Positions 43,170-52,375 of a DNA stretch of 64,000 nt are shown one piece after another (the stretch's first letter is position 1; every line of letters starts with the position of its first letter). A model generated the notes under the pieces. The model saw only the letters and a program-made list of their open reading frames with translations, was not told the origin of the DNA and searched no databases. The DNA comes from Nocardia brasiliensis NBRC 14402 (lineage in GTDB: Bacteria > Actinomycetota > Actinomycetes > Mycobacteriales > Mycobacteriaceae): NCBI RefSeq assembly GCF_000308475.2, contig NZ_BAFT02000036.1, positions 1 to 64,000 of the forward strand. Reading direction: 5' to 3'. Made by a program: the position numbers and the translations under genes.

Positions 43170-44420
43170 GTGAAAAGACCACTCCACGGCGTGCTCGCGG
43201 GGGTCGCGATGGTCACCGGCCTGGCGCTGGCGATCTCGTCCTGTGGGTTCGGCTCGAAAGATTCCGCCGACTCCGACACCACGATCAACTTCTTAGCTCC
43301 GGCCTACAGCGATGGGGCCAACGGTACGAAGGCGCTGTGGGACGGCATCATCGCGGACTTCCAGAAGCAGAATCCCGATATCAAGGTGAATCTGCAGATG
43401 GAGTCCTGGAACTCGATCAACGACGTGGTGCGCACCAAGTTGCAGTCGGAGTCGACCACGCCCGACATCCTGAACATCGACGCGTACTCCAGCTTCGCCA
43501 GCGACGGCATGCTCTACCCGGCTTCCGAAATCGTCTCCCCGCAGGTACTTTCGGATATTCAGCCCGGTTTCGCGAAGAACGCCTCGCTCAACGGGACGCA
43601 GTACGCGCTGCCGCTGTTCGCCTCCACCCGCACGCTGTTCTACAACACCGATCTGTTCACCAAGGCGGGCATCGCCACGCCGCCCAAGACCTGGGCGGAA
43701 CTGACCGACGCGGCCAAGAAGATCCAGGCCCTCGGCGGCGGGGTGTCCGGTTACGGCCTGCCGCTGGGCAGCGAGGAAGCGCAGGGCGAGACCTCCATCT
43801 GGACCTTCGGCGCGGGCGGCACCTGGTCCGACGGTGACAAGGTCACCGTCGACACCCCGGCCAACCTCGAGGGCGTGCGTGCCATGCGCGAGATCGCCGA
43901 TGCCGGTGTCACCCAGCCGAATCCGGGCGCGACCGATCGCAAGGACGTGATCAACGCGTTCATCCAGGGCAAGATCGGCATGATCGAGGGCCTGCCGCCG
44001 ACCATCGGCCAGATCGCCTCGAAGAACCCGAGCCTGAAGTACGCGACCGCGCCGTCGCCGACCAAGTCCGGCACCCCCGTGACGCTCGGCGTGGCCGACC
44101 ACCTGATGGCGTTCAAGAAGGACGGCAAGAAGGCGGCGAACATCAAGAAGTTCCTCGACTTCTTCTACGGCGCCGATGTCTACGCGAAGTTCGTCTCGAC
44201 CGAGGGCTTCATCCCGATCACCAACACCGCGGCCGCCAAGCTCGCCGCGGACCCGGTGACCAAGGCCTTCGGCTCGACCCTCGCGGTGGCCCAGTTCTAC
44301 CCGAGCAACAACCCGAAATGGGCTGCGGCGCAGGGCGCTATCCGGCAGCAGATGGGCACCATCGCGCAGGGCACCGACCCGGCCCAGGTGTTGCAGCGCA
44401 TCCAGGAAGCCGCGAAGTAG
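43170..44420 (+). CDS. Sugar ABC transporter substrate-binding lipoprotein
   Basis: The 416-residue extracellular sugar-binding protein of the CUT1 (family 1) type has a lipoprotein signal, with Cys25 in LAISSCG. The mature part contains PDIKVNLQMESWNSINDVVRTKLQSE, PDILNIDAYSSFASDGML, YALPLFASTRTLFYNTDLFTKAG and the typical FIQGKIGMIEG. It should bind the amino sugar or an oligosaccharide containing it and deliver it to the two permeases that follow. The next gene starts 1 bp after its stop. Confidence 0.94.
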   Translation: MKRPLHGVLAGVAMVTGLALAISSCGFGSKDSADSDTTINFLAPAYSDGANGTKALWDGIIADFQKQNPDIKVNLQMESWNSINDVVRTKLQSESTTPDILNIDAYSSFASDGMLYPASEIVSPQVLSDIQPGFAKNASLNGTQYALPLFASTRTLFYNTDLFTKAGIATPPKTWAELTDAAKKIQALGGGVSGYGLPLGSEEAQGETSIWTFGAGGTWSDGDKVTVDTPANLEGVRAMREIADAGVTQPNPGATDRKDVINAFIQGKIGMIEGLPPTIGQIASKNPSLKYATAPSPTKSGTPVTLGVADHLMAFKKDGKKAANIKKFLDFFYGADVYAKFVSTEGFIPITNTAAAKLAADPVTKAFGSTLAVAQFYPSNNPKWAAAQGAIRQQMGTIAQGTDPAQVLQRIQEAAK

Positions 44421-44421
44421 C

Positions 44422-45303
44422 GTGCGGCGGAAAGGAACTCTGGCGGCGATACCGTGGATCGGACCCTCGCTGGTTCTGATCGCGGCTATCGTCGCCTTCC
44501 CCGCCTGCTACATGGTGTGGACCAGTACCAGGGATCTGAGCGCCTACGGCCAGGATCGCGGCGCGGCCGGCCTGGAGAACTTCCGCACCCTGTTCGGGAT
44601 CTCCGAGCTCGGCTCGGTGCTGCTGCACACGGTGCTCTGGGTCGTCGCCGTCGTCCTGATCACGCTGGTGATCTCGGCGGGGCTGGCCCAGTTCCTGAGC
44701 AAGGACTTCCCCGGCCGCACCGCGGTGCGGATGGCGGTGCTGGTGCCGTGGGCCGCGTCCGTGGTGATGACGACGACGATCTTCTACTACATGCTCGATC
44801 CCGACGTCGGCATCGCGAACCGGTTCCTGGTCGATATCGGCCTGCTGGATCGTGGCTACGGCTTCACCAAGCAGCCGACGCCCGCGTTCCTGGTCGCGAT
44901 CGGCGTGGCGGTGTTCGTCTCGATCCCGTTCACCACCTACACGATTCTGGCCGGGCTGCAGTCGATTCCGGCCGAGATCAGTGAGGCGGGCCGGGTCGAC
45001 GGCGCGGGCGCGTGGCAGCGCTACCGGTATCTCATTCTGCCGCAGCTGCGTCCGGCGATCGCCGTCGCGACCATCATCAACATCATCAACTCGTTCAACT
45101 CGTTGCCGATCCTGCAGGTGATCACCGGCAGTATCGCGGGCTTCCAGGCGGACACCACAACCACGTTGATGTTCAAGCTGATTCGGCAGAATCAGCAGGT
45201 CGACACCGCCGCGGCGATGAGCGTGCTGAATTTCGTCCTGATCATCGTGATCATCGCGATCTACGTGAAGGTGATCCGGCCTACCCAGGAGGTGGACGGA
45301 TGA
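44422..45303 (+). CDS. Sugar ABC transporter permease (MalF-like)
   Basis: The 293-residue membrane protein has six predicted helices. The EAA loop SEAGRVDGAGAWQRYRYLILPQL is the contact site for the ATPase. The start is GTG 44422, one base after the binding-protein stop. It forms the CUT1-type heterodimer with the next gene, to which it is coupled by an ATGA overlap. Confidence 0.94.
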   Translation: MRRKGTLAAIPWIGPSLVLIAAIVAFPACYMVWTSTRDLSAYGQDRGAAGLENFRTLFGISELGSVLLHTVLWVVAVVLITLVISAGLAQFLSKDFPGRTAVRMAVLVPWAASVVMTTTIFYYMLDPDVGIANRFLVDIGLLDRGYGFTKQPTPAFLVAIGVAVFVSIPFTTYTILAGLQSIPAEISEAGRVDGAGAWQRYRYLILPQLRPAIAVATIINIINSFNSLPILQVITGSIAGFQADTTTTLMFKLIRQNQQVDTAAAMSVLNFVLIIVIIAIYVKVIRPTQEVDG

Positions 45304-46211
45304 CCGCCGACGCCGAGGTGACGCAGATCGAAAAGGTCACGGGCGCAGCCGCGGTGGCCGAGCCGGCCGAGCGGCCGAAGGTCCGGGCGAAGCGACGCCG
45401 GTGGGAACTGACCGCGGTCGGCGTGGTGATCGCGGCGCTGTTCCTGCTGCCGTTCATCGTGATGGTGCTCGGCTCGTTGAAGAATCGCGCCGAAATCCTG
45501 CGCATCCCACCGACCTACCTGCCCGAGTCGTGGCATCCGGACAACTACGCCACCATGTGGGACACGCCGGAGACGCCGCTGCCGTACAACATGATGAGCA
45601 CCGTCATCATCTCGGTGTTCGCCACGGTGCTGGTGCTGCTGGTCGCCATTCCGGCCGCGTATTACACGGCGCGGCACAAGTTTCCGGGTCGTGCGGTGTT
45701 CCTCGGCCTGGTGCTGGTGACCCAGATGTTGCAGCCGACGGTGCTGGTGACCGGTCTGATCCGGGAGTTCTTCGCGGTCGGCATCAACGACACCTTCCTG
45801 GCGATGATCCTGGTGAACGCCGCGTTCAACCTCTCGTTCGCGGTCTGGATCCTGCACAGCTTCTTCGCCGCCATCCCGGTGGAGATCGAGGAGGCCGCGC
45901 AGCTGGACGGGCTGAGCCGCTGGCAGACCCTGGTCCGGGTGAGCCTGCCGCTGGTGTGGCCCGGCATCGTCACCGCGACGATCTTCGTCGTGGTCTCCTG
46001 CTGGAACGAATTCGCCGCCAGCCTGGTGGTGCTGACCACGCCGGAGAATCAGCCGCTCTCGGTCGCGCTGACCAAGTTCGTCGGGCAGTACGACACGTCC
46101 TGGCAATACGTCTTCGCTATTTCCACCGTGGGCATCATCCCGGTCGTCATCCTGTTCGCGCTGATCGAGAAGCGCCTGGTGGCCGGTCTGACCGCGGGCA
46201 GCGTCAAGTAG
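45300..46211 (+). CDS. Sugar ABC transporter permease (MalG-like)
   Basis: The 303-residue membrane protein has a charged N-terminal tail of about 35 residues (RPKVRAKRRRW). Six helices follow, with the EAA loop EEAAQLDGLSRWQTLVRVSLPLVWPG and a closing EKRLVAGLTAGSVK common to CUT1 permeases. ATG 45300 overlaps the stop of the previous gene. The operon ends here with a hairpin. No ATP-binding subunit gene is found anywhere near, so a shared MsiK-type ATPase encoded elsewhere is likely. Confidence 0.94.
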   Translation: MTADAEVTQIEKVTGAAAVAEPAERPKVRAKRRRWELTAVGVVIAALFLLPFIVMVLGSLKNRAEILRIPPTYLPESWHPDNYATMWDTPETPLPYNMMSTVIISVFATVLVLLVAIPAAYYTARHKFPGRAVFLGLVLVTQMLQPTVLVTGLIREFFAVGINDTFLAMILVNAAFNLSFAVWILHSFFAAIPVEIEEAAQLDGLSRWQTLVRVSLPLVWPGIVTATIFVVVSCWNEFAASLVVLTTPENQPLSVALTKFVGQYDTSWQYVFAISTVGIIPVVILFALIEKRLVAGLTAGSVK

Positions 46212-46221
46212 TAGTCCGACG

Positions 46222-46250
46222 CGGCGGGTGGTGCGCTGGGCCACCCGCCG
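46222..46250 (+). terminator. Terminator after the sugar ABC operon
   Basis: A perfect 10-bp stem, CGGCGGGTGG / CCACCCGCCG, with a 9-nt loop, 10 bp after the last permease stop codon. Confidence 0.8.
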
Positions 46251-46357
46251 CTGTCGTGTCGTGAACCGCACCACTGTCTGAGTCTGGACTTCTGGCCCGT
46301 TATCTGAAAATATCTCTGACCAATATGGGTCACGGTTGGTAACGGGAAGGCACTTCG

Positions 46358-47749
46358 ATGAGCGTGCGCAATGGTGGGCGCGTCGTCGCCCTCGGCGTCA
46401 TCGCGCTGATGGCGGCATGGCTGGGTCCGGGCTCGGGGCAGGCGGTACCGGGGGAGCAGGTGCGGGTCGAGCCGGCCCCGGCGCTCACCCTCCCGCCCGA
46501 GCTGGACGACTTCTATCGACCGCCGGCCGGTGACGTGGCGGCCGCGCAGCCCGGCGAGATCCTGCGCGCGCGGGCGATCTATCCCGCGTTCATGGGCATC
46601 CTGCAGCTGAATGTCGATGCGTGGCAGCTGCTCTACCGCACCACGAACAGCCACGGCGCGCCGATCGCGACGGTCACCACGGTCCTGAAACCGCGTGGCC
46701 CCGCCCCGGCCGGTGGCTCGAAGCTGCTGTCCTATCAGATCGCCGAGGACAGCGTCGCGCAGTACTGCGCGCCCTCGTATGTGGCCCAATCCGGCGCCAT
46801 CCCGGTCGATTACGTGAACGCGGCGGAGACGCTGATCCCGATCGCCGCCGGTCTCGGGCAGGGGTGGACGATCGCGATGCCCGACTACCAGGGCCCGAAT
46901 TCGGCCTACGGTGCGTCCCGGATGAATGCCCAGGCGACGCTCGACGGTATTCGCGCGGCGGAGAATTTCGCACCCGCGCAGTTGAGCGGGCCGGAAACGC
47001 CGGTCGCGCTGTGGGGTTACTCCGGCGGCACGATCCCCTCGGCGTTCGTGCCGGAGATCAAGGAAAGCTATGCGCCGGAACTCAATATCGTCGGCATTGC
47101 CGCCGGCGGTGTCGCGGCGGGCGACTATGCCGGGGTGGTACGTCACAACAACGGCGGCGTCTATGCCGGGTTGATCTCCGCCGCGATCGTCGGCATCTCC
47201 ACCGAATACCCGGAAATGCAGCGGGTGATGCGGGAACGCGTCGATCTGCTCGGCCAATTCGTGATGGCGTCCAAGAAGGTGCTGTGCCATCCGCAGGGTG
47301 CCGCGCTCTTCCCCGGGTTCAACTATTTCGGCACATTTCAGGGCGGAGATCCGTTGACGCTGCCCGAGATCCGGGAAGCCATCGCGGACAATTCCCTCGG
47401 GCAGCGGACGCCGACCGTGCCGATCTACTTCTATCACGCGCAGAACGACGAACTCATTCCGATCGCGGGTACCGACGCGACCGTGCAGAAATATTGCGCG
47501 GAAGGCGCGCCCAGCGTGACCTATGTTCGGGAATTCGCGGCCGAGCATCTCTCCGGCGTGCTGTCGCATCTGCCCGGCGCGTTCTATTGGCTGAAGGATC
47601 GGCTCAACGGCGTTGCCGCGCCGCCGGGCTGCTCGATCACCAGCCCGGTGAGCACCATCCCCGAACCGCAGTTCGGTCAGGCCCTGTCGGAGATTCTGCC
47701 GCCCATGGCGCAGGCGCTCGTCGGCCACGCGATCGGCGCGCACAAGTAG
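46358..47749 (+). CDS. Secreted LIP-family lipase (second copy)
   Basis: A 463-residue exported lipase with a signal peptide (GGRVVALGVIALMAAWLGPGSGQA). The mature start LPPELDDFYRPPAGDVAAAQPGEILRAR is the LIP family entry. The nucleophile elbow is GYSGGTIPS (Ser222), and later Asp and His are in FYHAQNDELIPI and AEHLSGV. It is a paralogue of the lipase at 29971, with the same QYCAPSY disulfide-region motif. A hairpin separates it from a TetR gene 65 bp downstream. The likely substrate is host or environmental acylglycerol. Confidence 0.9.
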   Translation: MSVRNGGRVVALGVIALMAAWLGPGSGQAVPGEQVRVEPAPALTLPPELDDFYRPPAGDVAAAQPGEILRARAIYPAFMGILQLNVDAWQLLYRTTNSHGAPIATVTTVLKPRGPAPAGGSKLLSYQIAEDSVAQYCAPSYVAQSGAIPVDYVNAAETLIPIAAGLGQGWTIAMPDYQGPNSAYGASRMNAQATLDGIRAAENFAPAQLSGPETPVALWGYSGGTIPSAFVPEIKESYAPELNIVGIAAGGVAAGDYAGVVRHNNGGVYAGLISAAIVGISTEYPEMQRVMRERVDLLGQFVMASKKVLCHPQGAALFPGFNYFGTFQGGDPLTLPEIREAIADNSLGQRTPTVPIYFYHAQNDELIPIAGTDATVQKYCAEGAPSVTYVREFAAEHLSGVLSHLPGAFYWLKDRLNGVAAPPGCSITSPVSTIPEPQFGQALSEILPPMAQALVGHAIGAHK

Positions 47750-47756
47750 GCCGCGA

Positions 47757-47782
47757 CCGGCGCGGACCGATGTCCGCGCCGG
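47757..47782. terminator. Terminator between the lipase and TetR genes
   Basis: A perfect 11-bp stem, CCGGCGCGGAC / GTCCGCGCCGG, with a 4-nt loop (CGAT), 7 bp after the lipase stop codon. Confidence 0.8.
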
Positions 47783-47814
47783 GATCACCGGCGGCGAACG
47801 GGTAGCATCGAACG

Positions 47815-48468
47815 GTGGCACGGCGGGAAGAGGAAGCGAAGGACGGGCGCAGCTACGGCGGGCTGTCGCGGGAGCAACGGGTGGCCCAGCGGCAGACCCG
47901 ATTGATCGACGCCGCCCTGGAATTATTCGGAACACAGGGTTACGCAGCCACGTCCATCGAACGCCTCTGCGCGGTCGCCAACGTTTCCACGCGCAGTTTC
48001 TACGAGGACATGGGCAGTCGCGAGGCATTGCTGATCGCGCTGGTCAATAGAATCACCTCGCGCGCGGTGGAGCGCGCCTTGGAATCGCTGGCGAAAACGG
48101 AGAACGAGCCGCTCTCGACCAGGGTGGTCGAGGGTTTCCGCGCTTATCTCGCGGTGACCTGTGCGGATCAGCGTTCGGCCCGGGTCTGCTATGTCGAAGT
48201 GGTCGGGGTGAGCCCGGCGGTGGAGGAATGGCGGACCGAACAGCGGCGCCTGCTGTCGGCATTGCTGGTCAGCGAGGCCGAGCGGGGTGTCGAACGCGGT
48301 GAGGCCAAGCCGCGGCGTTTCGACCTTTTCGGGCTCGCGGTGATCGGAGCGGTGAACTCGCTGGCTCAGGAATTGGTGCACAGCACCAAGCCGGATTCGG
48401 TCGTCACGCTCGATGAGATCTGCGACGAGATCGCGTATCTCGTGCACGCGGGGCTCGTCTACACCTGA
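47815..48468 (+). CDS. TetR-family transcriptional regulator
   Basis: A 217-residue regulator with helix-turn-helix LIDAALELFGTQGYAATSIERLCAVANVSTRSFYEDM. The C-terminal region (RVCYVEVVGVSPAVEEWRTEQRRLL...LFGLAVIGAVNSLAQELV) resembles the TetR at 6747. GTG at 47815 is the start, with no strong ribosome site because the terminator lies just upstream. It may regulate the flanking lipase, the acyl-CoA ligase (138 bp downstream) or both. Confidence 0.86.
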   Translation: MARREEEAKDGRSYGGLSREQRVAQRQTRLIDAALELFGTQGYAATSIERLCAVANVSTRSFYEDMGSREALLIALVNRITSRAVERALESLAKTENEPLSTRVVEGFRAYLAVTCADQRSARVCYVEVVGVSPAVEEWRTEQRRLLSALLVSEAERGVERGEAKPRRFDLFGLAVIGAVNSLAQELVHSTKPDSVVTLDEICDEIAYLVHAGLVYT

Positions 48469-48606
48469 GTTGAATTCAGTGTAATCGGCGCCTGCAACGA
48501 TTGCAGATTCCATCTGAAAAGACGTCTTGCCGAAATTCGCTGAATCTCCTACAGTCGATGCGAGCCCCTCGGTCGAGGGGCGGACAATTCTCTGGACGGA
48601 GTGTTC

Positions 48607-50247
48607 ATGTCCGCCATCGGAAATGCCGCACGTGCATTGCTGGTCAAGCTGCATTCGGTAGGTGTGTTGCAGCGTGCGGGAATGATCGATCTGCTCGCGC
48701 CGATCGGTGTGCTGCGCGCGTCGCGAGCGGTGCGGCAGTACGGCGGCATCGCCGGGCCGGTGCGGATGTCGGCCCAGCGCGAGCCCGACCGGGTCGCGTT
48801 GATCGACGAGCTGGGCCCGCTCACCTATCGGGAACTGGAGGCGCGCAGCAACGCGCTGGCGCGCGGGTTCACCGCGCTCGGGCTCGGTCCGGGGGACACG
48901 GTGGCGGCGTTGAGCCGGGATCGGCGCGAGCTGGTGGACACCATGCTCGCCGCGGCCAAGATCGGTGCCGGGCTGGTGCTGCTGAACACCGGATTCGCCG
49001 GTCCGCAGCTGGCCGACGTCGCGGCCCGCGAGGGCGTGAATGCCGTTGTCTACGACGCTGAATTCGCCGACCTGCTGGCGGTGCTGCCCGGCGAGGTGCA
49101 CCGGGTCCTCGCGGTGCACGAGGGTGTCGCGGCGGAGGTCGCGACGGTCGACGCATTGATCGCGGCCAACGACACCGCCGAATTGCCGCCACCACCGCGC
49201 CAGGGTGGCTTCGTGCTGCTCACCGGTGGCACCACCGGCACGCCGAAGGGGGTGCCGCGCCAGATCCGGTCGCCACTCGCGGCGGCCGCGCTGCTGGAGC
49301 GGATCCCGTTGCGCCGCAACCAAACCCTGGTGCTGGCCGCGCCCCTGTTCCACGGCACCGCGCTGAACCAGTTCATTCTCGCGTTGTCGCTGGCCTCGAC
49401 GGTCGTGCTGCGCAGGCGATTCGACGCGGCGGCCACGCTGGCCGCCGTCGCCGACCATCGGGCGCAGGTGCTGGTGCTGGTGCCGACCATGCTGCGCCGG
49501 ATCCTCGACCTCGGGCCCGAAGTGCTGGCGCGGTACGACACCAGCAGTCTGTGTGTCGTTTTCAGCGCGGGCTCGGCCCTGCCCGCCGCGCTCGGCGATG
49601 CGGCCGCCGCGGCGTTCGGCGACGTGCTCTACAACTTCTACGGCTCGACCGAGGTGGGGGTCGCCGCCATCGCCACGCCCGCAGACTGGCGGGCGGCGTC
49701 CGGGACGGTGGGTAGACCGCCGACCGCGTGCACGGTCCGGCTCTACGACGAAGACGGCCGGGTGATCACCGAGCCGGGCCGGCGCGGCACGATCTACGTG
49801 CGGAGCATGCTGTCGTTCAATGGCTACTCCGGCGGCGGCAACAAGGACATCGTCGACGGCCTGCTGTCCTCCGGCGATGTGGGGCACTGGGATTCGGGCG
49901 GACGGCTGTTCATCGACGGCCGTGACGACGACATGATCGTCTCCGGCGGCGAGAACGTCTTTCCTGGCGAGGTCGAGGAGTTGCTCTACGCGCACCCGGC
50001 GATCGCCGAGGCCGCCATCGTCGCCGTGCCCGACGACGAATTCGGCCAGCGCCTGGCGGCTTTCGTGGTGCGCCACCCCGGGCCGGAACTGGACGCGGAC
50101 GCGGTCCGCGCGTACGTGAAGGCGAACCTGGCCCGGTTCAAGGTGCCGCGTGACGTCACGTTCGTCGACGAACTGCCGCGCACCAGCACCGGGAAGCTGC
50201 TGCGCAGAGACCTGGCCGGGCCGGTGGTCCAGCCGAAACCAGCATGA
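48607..50247 (+). CDS. Acyl-CoA synthetase / AMP-dependent ligase
   Basis: The 546-residue adenylate-forming enzyme activates a carboxylic acid, probably a fatty acid, to its CoA thioester. The P-loop core is LLTGGTTGTPKGVPRQ, then YNFYGSTEVG, GDVGHWDSGGRLFIDGRDDDMIVSGGENVFPGEVEE, and the catalytic Lys in RTSTGKLLRRDL. It has the size and motifs of actinobacterial FadD proteins. ATG 48607 follows GGACGGAG; a GTG two codons earlier is in frame. Its position between lipase and CocE genes suggests it activates acids released by them. The CocE gene starts 37 bp later. Confidence 0.92.
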   Translation: MSAIGNAARALLVKLHSVGVLQRAGMIDLLAPIGVLRASRAVRQYGGIAGPVRMSAQREPDRVALIDELGPLTYRELEARSNALARGFTALGLGPGDTVAALSRDRRELVDTMLAAAKIGAGLVLLNTGFAGPQLADVAAREGVNAVVYDAEFADLLAVLPGEVHRVLAVHEGVAAEVATVDALIAANDTAELPPPPRQGGFVLLTGGTTGTPKGVPRQIRSPLAAAALLERIPLRRNQTLVLAAPLFHGTALNQFILALSLASTVVLRRRFDAAATLAAVADHRAQVLVLVPTMLRRILDLGPEVLARYDTSSLCVVFSAGSALPAALGDAAAAAFGDVLYNFYGSTEVGVAAIATPADWRAASGTVGRPPTACTVRLYDEDGRVITEPGRRGTIYVRSMLSFNGYSGGGNKDIVDGLLSSGDVGHWDSGGRLFIDGRDDDMIVSGGENVFPGEVEELLYAHPAIAEAAIVAVPDDEFGQRLAAFVVRHPGPELDADAVRAYVKANLARFKVPRDVTFVDELPRTSTGKLLRRDLAGPVVQPKPA

Positions 50248-50284
50248 GCGGACGCTGATCCGCTCCGTATCCAGTAGGTGATCA

Positions 50285-52375
50285 ATGAAGATGACCGTCC
50301 GGCGGACCACCACGAATCTGCTCCGCCTCGCGACCGCCGCGGGGGTGCTCGTCGCGTCCGCAACGCTGCCGATGGCCGCGCCGATCGCGCTCGCCGCCCC
50401 GCCGTCGGTCGCCGACTTCCCGAAAGCGAACGCCCGCACCGGATTACCCGACGGGTGGAATCCGGGGCCGGAGCGTTACGGCGTCGGGGAGCACAAGAAC
50501 GTCGAACTGCCGATGGCCGACGGTGTCGTGCTGCGGGCCGACGTCCGCTACCCGACGGAGGCGTCGGGCGCGCCCGCGGCGGGGCCGTTCCCGATCGTGT
50601 TGACCCAGTCGGCCTATGGGAAGGACAGCGCCGGGCTCATGCGGTTGCTGTCCTATGAGGGACTCGGTCCGCTGCTGGAGCACGCGCTGCCGAGTGTCAT
50701 CGACGTCGCGAAGCAGATCAGCGATGCCGCGGGCTACGGCGACTACTTCGTCAAACGGGGCTACATCAGCGTGGTCGTCGATATCCGCGGCACCGGCTCG
50801 TCCAACGGTCAGTGGAGCATCCTGCAACCGCAAGAGCGCGAAGACGCCAAGCGCGTGATCCAGTGGGCCGCAGGGCTGCCCGGCTCGACCGGCGAGGTCG
50901 GGCTGTGGGGACTGTCCTACCTCGGCATGAGCGAACTGTTCGCGGCCGGTGTGCTGGAACCGGATTCGCCGGTCAAGGCGATGTTCCCGCTGATGGCGGG
51001 CAATCACGCGTTCCAGGACCTGCTCGAGCACGACGGCTTCTACAACACCGCGTTCCTCGCCTCGATGCTGCAATTCCCGATCACCCTACTGCCGCAGCTC
51101 GATCCGATCCTCGGGTTGTATCGCGAGCCCGGCAAGATGGCCAGTGTCTTCGTCGACCACCTGCTCGCGCACTTCCGCGCCGAGGGCACCTGGCCGTCGG
51201 TGCTCAACGCGCTGGTCGACGGGGACCGGGCGTACAACGGGCCGTATTGGGAGGCCCGGGCGATCGACAACGTGCTGGATCGGATCGGGTCCAACGGGAT
51301 CCCGACCTACCTGGTCGGCGGGCAGTACGACCTGCTGCAGGACGGCACGCCGCGGACCTTCGCCGGATTGCAGAACGCCTACGCGGGCCGCTCGCACCAC
51401 GGCCCGATGCCCGCCGACGCACCGTCCAGCGGCCGTTTCCAAATGCTCACCGGCCCTTGGTTCCACGTCCAGCCGGGCGTGCAGCGCAACGCGGACATCG
51501 ATATGCACGCCATCCAACTGGCCTGGTTCGATCGGTGGCTGAAGAACGACCACAACGGCATCGATGAGACCGCGACGCCGCTGCACGCGATCGATATCAA
51601 CGGCAACGTGATCGAGAGCGCCACCTATCCCGTGCGCGAAACGCCCACGCAGCACCTCTATCTGGCGGATGGCGGTCGTCTGGTATCGGAACGTCCTGCG
51701 GCCCAAGCGGGTTCGGACCGGGTGACCTTCAGTCCGGTCAATGGCGGCACCATCTGCAATGCCTCGTTCTCCCGCAACTTCTCCGGCGTCTACGAGCTGC
51801 TGACCACGCTGGCCGGCATCGACGATCCGTGCGCGCAGTTCCCCGCCCACCCGGATATCCCTGGGCTGCTGGACAATCCGCAGTACACGACCGAGCCGTT
51901 CACTGAACCGACCGTGCTCGCCGGGCCGATCGGCGCCACGCTCTTCGCCACCTCGAACACGCCCGCCTCGGCGTTCAGCGTGACCGTGCAGGACATCGCC
52001 CCGGACGGCACCGTCTTCGCCCTCACCGACGGGCAACTGGCCGGGAACTTCCGGGCGCTGGACGAGGACCGCACCTGGCGGACCGCGGACGGCAGCGTAC
52101 TCGGCGCGTTCCACCCCGGTACCCGGGAGTCACTGCTGCCGGTGGTTCCGGGAGAGGTGACCGAGTACAACGTGAAGGTGCGCCCGGCCTTCCACGTGTT
52201 CCAGCCCGGCCATCGCTTGCAGGTGACGATCGCCACCGGTGACGCGCCGACGCACATCGTCAATCCGAAGGACTACCCGGCGCTGCTCGGCGGGGTGTAC
52301 GACATCCAGCGCACCGAGCACGCAGCGTCGTTCCTCACGCTGCCGCTGGCAGGGGTGTCACAGCTGCGTCGCTGA
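50285..52375 (+). CDS. Secreted CocE/NonD-family alpha/beta hydrolase (second copy)
   Basis: A 696-residue exported hydrolase with a signal peptide (LRLATAAGVLVASATLPMAAPIALA). The S15/CocE core has VVDIRGTGSSNGQWSILQPQEREDAKRVI, the nucleophile elbow WGLSYLGMS (Ser211) and YLVGGQYDLLQDGTP with the acid; the His is expected before or in FHVQPG. A C-terminal beta-domain ends PGHRLQVTIATGDAPTHIV. It is a paralogue of the protein at 35155. The last codons run straight into a 23-bp tandem repeat. It is probably co-transcribed with the acyl-CoA ligase. Confidence 0.9.
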   Translation: MKMTVRRTTTNLLRLATAAGVLVASATLPMAAPIALAAPPSVADFPKANARTGLPDGWNPGPERYGVGEHKNVELPMADGVVLRADVRYPTEASGAPAAGPFPIVLTQSAYGKDSAGLMRLLSYEGLGPLLEHALPSVIDVAKQISDAAGYGDYFVKRGYISVVVDIRGTGSSNGQWSILQPQEREDAKRVIQWAAGLPGSTGEVGLWGLSYLGMSELFAAGVLEPDSPVKAMFPLMAGNHAFQDLLEHDGFYNTAFLASMLQFPITLLPQLDPILGLYREPGKMASVFVDHLLAHFRAEGTWPSVLNALVDGDRAYNGPYWEARAIDNVLDRIGSNGIPTYLVGGQYDLLQDGTPRTFAGLQNAYAGRSHHGPMPADAPSSGRFQMLTGPWFHVQPGVQRNADIDMHAIQLAWFDRWLKNDHNGIDETATPLHAIDINGNVIESATYPVRETPTQHLYLADGGRLVSERPAAQAGSDRVTFSPVNGGTICNASFSRNFSGVYELLTTLAGIDDPCAQFPAHPDIPGLLDNPQYTTEPFTEPTVLAGPIGATLFATSNTPASAFSVTVQDIAPDGTVFALTDGQLAGNFRALDEDRTWRTADGSVLGAFHPGTRESLLPVVPGEVTEYNVKVRPAFHVFQPGHRLQVTIATGDAPTHIVNPKDYPALLGGVYDIQRTEHAASFLTLPLAGVSQLRR

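Noticed and set aside
47923..50439. 838-codon minus-strand open frame opposite TetR and acyl-CoA ligase genes
   Set aside because: It spans two well-supported plus-strand genes and carries no domain.
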